A DNA stretch of 21,868 bases. Origin: a virus. Numbering within the stretch: the stretch's first letter is position 1; each line of letters starts with the position of its first letter. A model generated the notes under the pieces. It was not told the DNA's origin. It did no database searches and saw nothing but the letters and a program-made list of their open reading frames with translations. Where the stretch lies: the IMG/VR virus record IMGVR_UViG_3300034374_003893, positions 1 to 21,868 of that record; one strand, given 5' to 3'. Positions 14,523-19,453 of the stretch are shown here, piece by piece. A program made the position numbers and the translations under genes.

Positions 14523-14980
14523 ACAACTAATCAAAACAGAACAAATGGGAAAATATTTTGTCTGAAACAAAGATAATAAAAATATTCAGATACCTGGGGG
14601 TTGAGGGTTATTATACGTTCTGCGCCACACATTGCGTTATGGAAAACGATTTTTTTTTTGAGGGGGGGATGTGCTTTTCAAAATCCTCATCCAAAGTTTT
14701 TGGCTTTTTGTATAGGGTGTGTAGACTCGGTTACCTTTAGTAACTAATGCGATGCTGGAGCGCATCTGTTGTGTTAGCTGTTGTACGATTCAATGCTCAC
14801 TGCATCACCAATCTCACTACAGATACAGACAAAGAAAAGAAAGATTCACACAATATGTGAACCAAAATCTGACGTTTTGGAAGGGAAGAGAGTCTCTTTA
14901 ATAACCCATCCATCACTTACATTCCATACATTTCAGCCCCAAAAACTCATCGTAACTGACTGACAATCAGAGATATAAAC
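14523..14980. other. Gene-free divide with several small hairpins
   Basis: I see no credible gene here; the frames present lack sensible starts and run through homopolymers (T9 and G7 near 14651-14668). It contains consecutive short inverted repeats: TTCACA/TGTGAA (14845-14861), CCAAAA/TTTTGG (14862-14880) and AAGAG/CTCTT (14886-14898). A lone leftward -7 box TATCTTTG lies at 14568-14575. Position between leftward and rightward halves makes a replication origin or regulatory region plausible, but no known origin motif is recognised. Confidence 0.4.
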
Positions 14981-15021
14981 ATAAAGTAAACTTTATTTGA
15001 TATTTATTTGATATTTATTTG
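14981..15021. repeat. 16-bp palindrome followed by 11-bp tandem repeat upstream of the early promoter
   Basis: The palindrome ATAAAGTAAACTTTAT (14981-14996) overlaps the start of a 2.7-copy tandem repeat of TTTATTTGATA (14992-15021). The repeats place TTTG elements at exactly 11-bp intervals, the last serving as the -33 box of the promoter. This looks like an operator or activator-binding site. Confidence 0.6.
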
Positions 15022-15049
15022 CGTATGAACAAAATATAAACGATATTTG
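15018..15049 (+). promoter_or_regulatory. Early rightward promoter
   Basis: TTTG at 15018-15021, 20-nt spacer, GATATTTG at 15042-15049 (one mismatch to TAnnTTTG). Predicted start about 15056. It would drive the long leader and the run of small rightward genes. Confidence 0.55.
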
Positions 15050-15055
15050 CATAAA

Positions 15056-15363
15056 TCCTAAACGAACGAGTGAGGGATATGTTCTTTGACAGATTGACAA
15101 TTATGGTGATGCCTAATGGCTATCTTACTTACTATCGTAGCAAACAATGATACAGATGTGAAATCTCTTAGTTTAGGGAGCGATAGAGCATAGGAAGGTA
15201 CAGAGCAATCGAATCAGATAGAAGCACATCAGAACAGAGCAATCAATGGGAAATGTAGTACAGATTAACTGCCTTAAGCAGTTTAGGTAACTCTGATGAT
15301 GCCAGAGAGTATAAACTCTGGAGGATGCTCAAGCATCTACTTTAAATAGTCGAAACACAAATT
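15056..15363 (+). promoter_or_regulatory. Long structured 5' leader with boxA-like antitermination site
   Basis: About 365 nt separate the predicted start from the first ATG (15421), unusual in a genome with 20-nt leaders. TGTTCTTTGACA at 15080-15091 matches the E. coli boxA TGCTCTTTAACA at 10 of 12 positions. Hairpins follow: GATGCC/GGC-ATC (15108-15124, bulged), AACTGC/GCAGTT (15267-15283), CCAGAG/CTCTGG (15302-15321), GATGC/GCATC with loop TCAA (15324-15337). ACAGAGCAATC is repeated at 15200 and 15234. A 14-codon frame lies at 15246-15290. NusB/S10-type antitermination is the inference; none of this is proven from sequence. Confidence 0.5.
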
Positions 15364-15420
15364 ACAGATACACTTGAGAATGTATCTGTGTCAGTTACAA
15401 ACAATTTTATATTTATTACG
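15364..15420 (+). promoter_or_regulatory. Stem-loop + GTCAGTTACAAA leader cassette, copy 1
   Basis: Stem ACAGATACA/TGTATCTGT (9 bp, 15364-15389, 8-nt loop) is followed at once by GTCAGTTACAAA (15390) and an AT-rich leader of 31 nt to the ATG at 15421. First copy, at the end of the long leader. Confidence 0.75.
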
Positions 15421-15672
15421 ATGAAAATTACAAGCATTACAAAGAAGAATCAAGCTATGGTAAACAGAGCAGTTAATTGGTTAATTAAGTACAATGAATT
15501 TAATGCTCAAAGAGATTTTATCTCTGATAATTTAGAGTGTGAAGAGTATGAATCTAAAGAATGGAAAGCAATCAACAGAAAATGTGAGAATGCATTCGAT
15601 AAATACTTGGATTATATGAGTGAATTACCCAAGAGAGAACAAGCACAGATTGAGAAATCTGAATTGTATTAA
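15421..15672 (+). CDS. Small helical protein of unknown function
   Basis: An 83-residue charged protein starting MKITSITKKNQAMVNRAVNW, mostly predicted helix, with an acidic centre (NLECEEYESKEWKAINRKCE). No known domain. The ATG at 15421 is chosen because it sits at the fixed distance from the GTCAGTTACAAA leader; the in-frame GTG upstream lies inside that leader. First of thirteen small rightward genes, probably early host-takeover functions by analogy with other phages, which is inference. Confidence 0.6.
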   Translation: MKITSITKKNQAMVNRAVNWLIKYNEFNAQRDFISDNLECEEYESKEWKAINRKCENAFDKYLDYMSELPKREQAQIEKSELY

Positions 15673-15676
15673 GATT

Positions 15677-15725
15677 ACCCCTCGATTGAGGGGTGTTAGT
15701 TACAAACAATTTTAAATATACTACT
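15677..15725 (+). promoter_or_regulatory. Stem-loop + leader cassette, copy 2
   Basis: Stem ACCCCTC/GAGGGGT with loop GATT (15677-15694), five bases after the previous stop. GTTAGTTACAAA begins at 15695; leader 31 nt ending TACTACT before ATG 15726. Confidence 0.8.
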
Positions 15726-15923
15726 ATGAACAATTTTCAAGATGAGTTAATCAAGAAATTACTAAAAGATTTTCGAGAAGCAGAAGATAGGTACATTTCT
15801 TGGATTGGAGAAGAAGATTCTCCATATAAAAAAGAAGCAATGGCTTTCAATCGAGGAGTTATGAGTCAAATTAGAATTGCCTTGTTTGATATACGAGAGA
15901 TGAATGCTGAATTAACTCAATAA
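15726..15923 (+). CDS. Small charged helical protein
   Basis: A 65-residue protein starting MNNFQDELIKKLLKDFREAE. Two probable helices surround a turn (WIGEEDSPYKKEAM); the second (FNRGVMSQIRIALFDIREMN) is amphipathic. No recognised family. Start fixed by the upstream leader cassette. Confidence 0.6.
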   Translation: MNNFQDELIKKLLKDFREAEDRYISWIGEEDSPYKKEAMAFNRGVMSQIRIALFDIREMNAELTQ

Positions 15924-15930
15924 TCCATTG

Positions 15931-15980
15931 CCAATGTCGAGAGACATTGGTAGTCAGTTACAAACCAATTTTTTACTACA
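15931..15980 (+). promoter_or_regulatory. Stem-loop + leader cassette, copy 3
   Basis: Stem CCAATGTC/GACATTGG with a GAGA (GNRA-type) tetraloop (15931-15950). GTCAGTTACAAA begins at 15953; leader 28 nt before ATG 15981. Confidence 0.8.
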
Positions 15981-16295
15981 ATGACAATAGGAATGAAAGC
16001 AAGAGTATTATCTCTTGTAAGCGAGTATAGAAATGAGTACAATTCATTTCTTTATCAAATGGATAATCCTACTGAATCTGATAAGGAGGAAGCAAGACTT
16101 AAATTAGGATTGAAATACTACTCTAAATTGAGAGAGATACTATCTCCTTTGAATCTTGAATTTGATACAATGTCTCTGATTGGCAACTTAATGTTTGATG
16201 AAATACCATCTAAAGATTTAGATGCTATCAAGTTTTTCACAATGCCAACAGAATTTGTTATGGGAAGTCTTGATGAGAATGGAGATTTAGTGTAA
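15981..16295 (+). CDS. Small protein of unknown function
   Basis: A 104-residue protein starting MTIGMKARVLSLVSEYRNEY. Helical N-terminal half with many charged residues (ESDKEEARLKLGLKYYSKLR), then a more hydrophobic C-terminal half (NLMFDEIPSKDLDAIKFFTM). No membrane segment, no catalytic motif. Lies between two cassettes whose stems share the same CAATGTC/GAGA/GACAT design, which might reflect recombination or duplication of this module's borders. Confidence 0.6.
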   Translation: MTIGMKARVLSLVSEYRNEYNSFLYQMDNPTESDKEEARLKLGLKYYSKLREILSPLNLEFDTMSLIGNLMFDEIPSKDLDAIKFFTMPTEFVMGSLDENGDLV

Positions 16296-16303
16296 AGTAA
16301 AAT

Positions 16304-16355
16304 ACCAATGTCGAGAGACATCGGTAGTCAGTTACAAACAATTAAATTTACTACT
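16304..16355 (+). promoter_or_regulatory. Stem-loop + leader cassette, copy 4
   Basis: Stem ACCAATGTC/GACATCGGT (one A-C mismatch) with GAGA loop (16304-16325). GTCAGTTACAAA begins at 16327; leader 29 nt ending TACTACT before ATG 16356. Confidence 0.8.
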
Positions 16356-16547
16356 ATGAATAAGAATTGGATAATAGAAGATGAATTTGGAAACCATTGC
16401 TTTCCTCAAGAATCATTTAAAGATTACGAAGATGGATGGGAATTTTTATATGTGAAATTTCCCGTAATATATTTTGAAGATGGCACACAAGATGACCAAG
16501 AAGAAGAACTTGATTCTTACTTTGTTGTGCATAAAAACAGAGGGTAA
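16356..16547 (+). CDS. Small acidic protein of unknown function
   Basis: A 63-residue acidic protein starting MNKNWIIEDEFGNHCFPQES, predicted beta-rich (WEFLYVKFPVIYFEDGTQDD), ending SYFVVHKNRG. Its stop codon TAA (16545-16547) lies in the loop of the next stem-loop. A longer in-frame start would run back through the leader cassette and is rejected. No known family; charge suggests a possible DNA-mimic or inhibitor role, which is speculative. Confidence 0.6.
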   Translation: MNKNWIIEDEFGNHCFPQESFKDYEDGWEFLYVKFPVIYFEDGTQDDQEEELDSYFVVHKNRG

Positions 16548-16585
16548 CTCCTCTGTGTTAGTTACAAACAATTAAATTTACTACT
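16537..16585 (+). promoter_or_regulatory. Stem-loop + leader cassette, copy 5
   Basis: Stem ACAGAGG/CCTCTGT (16537-16556); the 6-nt loop GTAACT contains the stop codon of the previous gene. GTTAGTTACAAA begins at 16557; leader 29 nt before ATG 16586. Confidence 0.8.
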
Positions 16586-16753
16586 ATGATTACAAGTTAT
16601 TTTATTGATAATGAAGGTACAATGCATACATTCATTGGCGAAAAAAAGCACATCACTTTCTCGAATGTTGATAGCATATATCACGCAGAGATGTTAATCG
16701 AGGAAGAGAATCGAAGACTATTAATCGAATCGTTTAATCTAACAAATCTTTAA
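16586..16753 (+). CDS. 55-residue protein of unknown function
   Basis: A short gene starting MITSYFIDNEGTMHTFIGEK and ending NLTNL. The N-terminal half looks like a beta hairpin, the C-terminal half an amphipathic helix (MLIEEENRRLLIESF). The start is set by cassette copy 5. It is followed only 3 nt later by the next gene without a cassette, so the two form one unit. Confidence 0.6.
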   Translation: MITSYFIDNEGTMHTFIGEKKHITFSNVDSIYHAEMLIEEENRRLLIESFNLTNL

Positions 16754-16756
16754 GCT

Positions 16757-16966
16757 ATGCTACTTTACATCCTTGAAATTATTATTATTCTTTCAATCTT
16801 TGGTACATTCTTCTACTTTATGGAGAAGTTCATCATTGAAGGTAATGAAACAAATCACAAAGGTTATTGCTACCATTGTGAAGAGCAAAAAACTGATATT
16901 AATTACGACTATTGTTGTAAAGAATGCGAAGATGCTGAAATTAGGTTTAATGAATTAGACAATTAA
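16757..16966 (+). CDS. Small membrane protein with zinc-ribbon-like Cys cluster
   Basis: A 69-residue protein: N-terminal membrane segment at about residues 2-22 (LYILEIIIILSIFGTFFYF), then a hydrophilic tail with C38-x2-C41 and CC-x2-C (53, 54, 57), suggesting a bound zinc. The tail would face the cytoplasm or periplasm depending on topology. It follows the 55-residue gene by 3 nt and shares its cassette. A membrane-anchored regulator or exclusion protein is possible; the sequence does not tell. Confidence 0.6.
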   Translation: MLLYILEIIIILSIFGTFFYFMEKFIIEGNETNHKGYCYHCEEQKTDINYDYCCKECEDAEIRFNELDN

Positions 16967-16970
16967 AAAT

Positions 16971-17016
16971 ACCCCTCATACGAGGGGTGTCAGTTACAAA
17001 TTAAATTTATACTACT
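16971..17016 (+). promoter_or_regulatory. Stem-loop + leader cassette, copy 6
   Basis: Stem ACCCCTC/GAGGGGT with loop ATAC (16971-16988): same stem as copy 2 but a different loop. GTCAGTTACAAA begins at 16989; leader 28 nt before ATG 17017. The leader has an in-frame stop, so it is not translated as an extension. Confidence 0.8.
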
Positions 17017-17238
17017 ATGAATGATTATTACACAGATGCTTTATCCAAGTTAAAATCTGCATCCAAGAGAAAGGAATTTCTTAATAAGGAGATGGATAAG
17101 GTAGAGAATGCTCTTGGAGATATCCTTTGGGCATTAGATATGAACGGATGGTTACTTGGAGAACGAGTAACAGAAGATGATGCCATATCTCTTGAGGAAG
17201 AGTTAGAGCATATCAAATCACTTTACAACTCTCTGTAG
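17017..17238 (+). CDS. Small coiled-coil-like protein
   Basis: A 73-residue protein starting MNDYYTDALSKLKSASKRKE. Two helices separated by MNGWLLGERVTEDD, with heptad-like hydrophobic positions. Its TAG stop (17236-17238) lies in the loop of the next stem-loop. No known family. Confidence 0.6.
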   Translation: MNDYYTDALSKLKSASKRKEFLNKEMDKVENALGDILWALDMNGWLLGERVTEDDAISLEEELEHIKSLYNSL

Positions 17239-17275
17239 ATAGAGAGTGTCAGTTACAAACCAAAATTATACTACT
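17228..17275 (+). promoter_or_regulatory. Stem-loop + leader cassette, copy 7
   Basis: Stem ACTCTCT/AGAGAGT (17228-17247), with the previous gene's TAG in the 6-nt loop. GTCAGTTACAAA begins at 17248; leader 28 nt before ATG 17276. Confidence 0.8.
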
Positions 17276-17479
17276 ATGAATGATAATGATTTACAAGGAT
17301 TCGCAAGTTTTATTGACTCACTTTACGACAGACCAAACGATGATGCAAGGGATGACAATCATACCAAGCAATGTAAGTGGTGTGAAGAGGATATGCCAAT
17401 CGAGAAATCTGGAAGGTTTTGCAGTAAATTCTGCACATCTGAATACTATGGAGAAGACTTTAATGAGCCAATCTTATGA
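17276..17479 (+). CDS. Small acidic zinc-ribbon protein
   Basis: A 67-residue acidic protein starting MNDNDLQGFASFIDSLYDRP. A treble-clef or zinc-ribbon-like motif C33-x2-C36 ... C49-x3-C53 (KQCKWCEEDM, GRFCSKFC) resembles short zinc proteins that bind nucleic acid or protein. Its stop TGA lies within the following stem-loop. The start is set by cassette copy 7; an in-frame GTG lies in the leader. Confidence 0.65.
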   Translation: MNDNDLQGFASFIDSLYDRPNDDARDDNHTKQCKWCEEDMPIEKSGRFCSKFCTSEYYGEDFNEPIL

Positions 17480-17513
17480 TTGGTGTCAGTTACGAACAAT
17501 TAAAACTACGATT
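17468..17513 (+). promoter_or_regulatory. Stem-loop + leader cassette, copy 8
   Basis: Stem CCAATC/GATTGG with loop TTAT (17468-17483); the previous TGA stop overlaps loop and stem. The leader starts GTCAGTTACGAA at 17485 (one change from consensus) and runs 29 nt to ATG 17514. Confidence 0.75.
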
Positions 17514-17948
17514 ATGGGTTATAATACCGAATGGAATGGAGTACTTACAACAAGTAGACCATTCACAGAAATTGAATTAGATACTTGGAATGAAATGACT
17601 CGAGAAAGGCACGATAGTCAATATGGCTATGATGACCAAAGAAGAGAATTTCCTTCGATATGGTGTAATTTTGAAATCAGTAACCACGACAACAAAGGTT
17701 TGTTTTCTTGGGATGAAACCGAGAAGACATACGAAGGTATCGGATGGATAAAACACTTTCTCAAGTTTCTAATCGAGTGTAGTAAGGAAACTCCTATCTA
17801 CGCAGAAGGGATTATGTATTGGCAAGGAGATGATTCTGAAGATACTGGATATGTTTCAGTAGAAAAGAATAGAATCAGAACTTTCGAGGGTACTATCGAG
17901 TACCACGAAGTCTCTTGTGAGTATATCCTTCAGCCAACAAATGTGTAA
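17514..17948 (+). CDS. GYNT-W-G type phage accessory protein
   Basis: A 144-residue protein starting MGYNTEWNGVLTTSRPFTEI. It has a pattern I have seen in conserved hypothetical proteins of phages and plasmids: GYNT-W-G at the start, IWCNFEISNH, WDETEKTYEGIGWIKHFL, and YAEGIMYWQGDDSEDTGYVS followed by a V-KN-I strand. Probably a compact alpha/beta domain. Function unknown. The ATG is set by cassette copy 8; a longer frame upstream overlaps the zinc-ribbon gene and is rejected. Confidence 0.65.
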   Translation: MGYNTEWNGVLTTSRPFTEIELDTWNEMTRERHDSQYGYDDQRREFPSIWCNFEISNHDNKGLFSWDETEKTYEGIGWIKHFLKFLIECSKETPIYAEGIMYWQGDDSEDTGYVSVEKNRIRTFEGTIEYHEVSCEYILQPTNV

Positions 17949-17956
17949 TGCATTTA

Positions 17957-17998
17957 CCCTCTTACGAGGGGTCAGTTACAAATTTTAAATATACTACT
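17957..17998 (+). promoter_or_regulatory. Stem-loop + leader cassette, copy 9
   Basis: Stem CCCTC/GAGGG with loop TTAC (17957-17970), nine bases after the previous stop. GTCAGTTACAAA begins at 17971; leader 28 nt ending TACTACT before ATG 17999. Confidence 0.8.
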
Positions 17999-18304
17999 AT
18001 GAACAAAGTTATGATACCACAAGATGTGTGGTGCGAAAGGTTACAATCAGAAATTGACAATAGCAACGGCAGATTCTTCTCCGTTACATTTATCAAGAAG
18101 GATGGCACGACTCGAAAGATGGTGTGTCGTACGGGAGTAACCAAAGGTTTGCAAGGTGGCGAACTGAAGTATGATGCAAGAGCAAGAAAGAATGCTATTG
18201 TATGGGATACCAAAGTGAAAGGATACCGAACAATACCTTTGAAACGATTGATTGATATGAGAATCAACGGAACTGAATTTACTAACACTTTATTGCCTTT
18301 TTAA
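17999..18304 (+). CDS. DUF2693 / WYL_2-like SH3-barrel protein
   Basis: A 101-residue protein starting MNKVMIPQDVWCERLQSEID. The centre FFSVTFIKKDGTTRKMVCRT is followed by GVTKGLQGGELKYDA, a variable stretch, and KGYRTIPLKRLIDMRINGT. That order matches small Sm/SH3-barrel proteins (DUF2693, PF10902-type) found in Bacteroidota phages and mobile elements. The basic, beta-rich fold could bind nucleic acid. It is followed after 1 nt by a lipoprotein gene that lacks its own cassette. Confidence 0.7.
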   Translation: MNKVMIPQDVWCERLQSEIDNSNGRFFSVTFIKKDGTTRKMVCRTGVTKGLQGGELKYDARARKNAIVWDTKVKGYRTIPLKRLIDMRINGTEFTNTLLPF

Positions 18305-18305
18305 G

Positions 18306-18422
18306 ATGAAGAAGTTAATTATTGCAACACTTGTTATTGCTACTACTATGGTAGCTTGTTCATCTCCTAAACAACTTACTGCAAATGGCTACACCAAGTC
18401 AAAGTGTAAGTTAAAGAGATAG
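18306..18422 (+). CDS. Tiny lipoprotein
   Basis: A 38-residue protein: Lys-Lys, hydrophobic core (LIIATLVIATT) and a lipobox-like MVAC with Cys at 18, then a short polar mature part SSPKQLTANGYTKSKCKLKR. Cleavage would leave a lipid-anchored peptide of about 21 residues. Early-expressed phage lipoproteins can block superinfection (for example Llp of T5), so exclusion is a reasonable hypothesis. Coupled to the DUF2693-like gene, 1 nt apart. Confidence 0.65.
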   Translation: MKKLIIATLVIATTMVACSSPKQLTANGYTKSKCKLKR

Positions 18423-18427
18423 AATAT

Positions 18428-18469
18428 AGAGGGGAAACCCTCTGTCAGTTACAAATCAAATTTATTATT
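18428..18469 (+). promoter_or_regulatory. Stem-loop + leader cassette, copy 10
   Basis: Stem AGAGGG/CCCTCT with GAAA (GNRA) tetraloop (18428-18443). GTCAGTTACAAA begins at 18444; the shortest leader, 26 nt, ending TATTATT before ATG 18470. Confidence 0.8.
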
Positions 18470-18793
18470 ATGAAAACTACAAATGAAATTCAAAAGCAAC
18501 TTGAAAGAAAGTCTGATGACTATTTAGAAGCGAAAGCAGAAGAGATAGTAAAAATCATCAAAGACATTCAAGAAGAGTGTAATGGTAGAGGAATGAATTA
18601 CGATTACATTACAAATTGGAGTGAATGGTGCAATACTGCTGGACACGATGATGATAAACGAAATACTTTAAAAAGGTTTATCGAATGGAGTGGTCTTAAG
18701 CATAAGTTACACAGAGAACTTCAAATGAACTTCAAGGAAAAATTAGTTAGTAAACACACTAAAGAATTACTTTCCAAGTTAGAGATGTTCTAA
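18470..18793 (+). CDS. Helical protein of unknown function
   Basis: A 107-residue protein starting MKTTNEIQKQLERKSDDYLE, almost wholly helical and charged, with a central Trp-rich turn (YITNWSEWCNTAGHDDDKRN) and a C-terminal helix (FKEKLVSKHTKELLSKLEMF). No known family. It is followed by a stronger terminator-like hairpin than its neighbours. Confidence 0.6.
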   Translation: MKTTNEIQKQLERKSDDYLEAKAEEIVKIIKDIQEECNGRGMNYDYITNWSEWCNTAGHDDDKRNTLKRFIEWSGLKHKLHRELQMNFKEKLVSKHTKELLSKLEMF

Positions 18794-18795
18794 TA

Positions 18796-18829
18796 AATAA
18801 GAGGGGTGGTGAAGCCATCCCTCTTTATT
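18796..18829 (+). terminator. Extended hairpin, probable terminator
   Basis: The arms AATAAGAGGGGTGG (18796-18809) and CCATCCCTCTTTATT (18815-18829) pair over about 14 bp with one bulge and one G-U. A T-rich but broken tract follows. It is much longer than the other junction stems and may be the real end of most transcripts from the early promoter. Confidence 0.55.
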
Positions 18830-18842
18830 ACTAAATTATTTT

Positions 18843-18870
18843 GTCAGTTACAAATTTAAAAACTACAATT
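18843..18870 (+). promoter_or_regulatory. GTCAGTTACAAA leader, copy 11
   Basis: GTCAGTTACAAA at 18843, 13 nt after the extended hairpin (the other copies have 0-2 nt). Leader 28 nt before ATG 18871. Confidence 0.75.
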
Positions 18871-19167
18871 ATGAAAGAATTAAAGAGAGATGAGATGATG
18901 CAATGGATATTGGATGTATTGACTCAAGAGAACAATGACAGAATATTCGTTGGAACATCTGAAGATTTCAATGGCTCTGAAGGAGGTATACACTTGTGTG
19001 GAGAATCTATGGATGAGTACAAGGGTGAGGTGATCTACGATTACTACTCTGAAGACTATGTGAATAGAGAATTTGGGGTACTCAATAAGTGGGAGAAAGA
19101 ACTTAAGAAGAGAGGGTGGTACTCTGAATGGTACGATGCTGGTACAATAAGTTTGTACACAATTTAG
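18871..19167 (+). CDS. Small acidic protein of unknown function
   Basis: A 98-residue protein starting MKELKRDEMMQWILDVLTQE. Acidic centre (FVGTSEDFNGSEGGIHLCGE, YDYYSEDYVNREFG) and a C-terminal KKRGWYSEWYDAGTISLYTI. Probably alpha/beta. No recognised family. Last gene of the cassette series; the region after it lacks genes for about 350 nt. Confidence 0.6.
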   Translation: MKELKRDEMMQWILDVLTQENNDRIFVGTSEDFNGSEGGIHLCGESMDEYKGEVIYDYYSEDYVNREFGVLNKWEKELKKRGWYSEWYDAGTISLYTI

Positions 19168-19220
19168 AAGGAGGGCATCTATAGTAACTAAACTACATTT
19201 CCCATTATGTCAAAGAATAA

Positions 19221-19252
19221 TTTGGATATAAACAAATTATACTATATATTTG
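19221..19252 (+). promoter_or_regulatory. Consensus rightward promoter of the putative small RNA
   Basis: TTTG at 19221-19224, 20-nt spacer, TATATTTG at 19245-19252 (perfect). Predicted start about 19259. It is one of the two best promoters in the window. Confidence 0.7.
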
Positions 19253-19258
19253 CACAAG

Positions 19259-19440
19259 ATATGAAAATAAGGTGTGTAATGAGTGGCGTATGCCGTACAC
19301 ACTTAATAAGAGAGAAATCATTTGCGATACCAATCTCTTACCTTATTTCCTAAAACAAGTGAGAGTCGTAAATAGTCAGTCGGCAAAAGACTCCATCAGC
19401 CGAGATGGATACTGCAGAACACGACTCTCCTTTTTATACT
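19259..19440 (+). ncRNA. Putative structured small RNA (~180 nt)
   Basis: Between a consensus promoter and a T-run terminator, the sequence can fold into three domains: GTGTGTA/TACACAC (19272-19302) enclosing GGC/GCC; TAAGAGA/TCTCTTA (19307-19340); and a 9-bp closing stem GAGAGTCGT/ACGACTCTC (19361-19369, 19421-19429) around two small hairpins, AGTC/GACT and CCATC/GATGG, whose loops carry complementary GGC and GCC. The last stem is followed by TTTTT. A 30-codon frame starts at 19261 (MKIRCVMSGVC...) and could be a leaderless peptide instead. No known RNA family is recognised. Confidence 0.55.
19361..19435 (+). terminator. Terminator-like closing stem with T-run
   Basis: The 9-bp stem GAGAGTCGT/ACGACTCTC closes a branched loop of about 51 nt and is followed by C then TTTTT (19431-19435). 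The large internal structure is unusual for a simple terminator and is counted as part of the RNA. Confidence 0.5.
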
Positions 19441-19453
19441 TGTTTGTAACGAG

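Noticed and set aside
14558-14740. 60-codon frame in the divide
   Set aside because: Starts with TTG, runs through T9 and G7 tracts, lacks upstream signals and has a Phe/Cys-rich unlikely composition.
14781-14963. 60-codon frame in the divide
   Set aside because: Non-ATG start, crosses three inverted repeats, no resemblance to any gene.
15056-15390. tRNA-like sequences in the early leader
   Set aside because: No cloverleaf, no GTTCGAATC-type T-loop and no CCA end could be found.
17280-17948. 222-codon frame extending upstream of the 144-residue gene
   Set aside because: The added part overlaps the zinc-ribbon gene in another frame and runs through the stem-loop cassette; ATG 17514 fits the cassette spacing.
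15390-18870. GTCAGTTACAAA leader repeats as a CRISPR array
   Set aside because: The repeats are spaced 230-490 bp apart with coding sequence between, are not palindromic and each abuts a start codon.
15390-18870. Leader repeats as ordinary -35/-10 promoters (GTTACA ... TACTAT)
   Set aside because: A -10 at TACTAT would start transcription inside the coding sequence, and no Bacteroidota TAnnTTTG box occurs in the leaders. A phage-specific promoter cannot be excluded.
15388-18871. GTG or TTG starts within the leaders that would add an MSVTN-type peptide to several proteins
   Set aside because: The leader is in frame only in some copies; in copy 6 it has an in-frame stop. The constant distance to ATG supports ATG starts.
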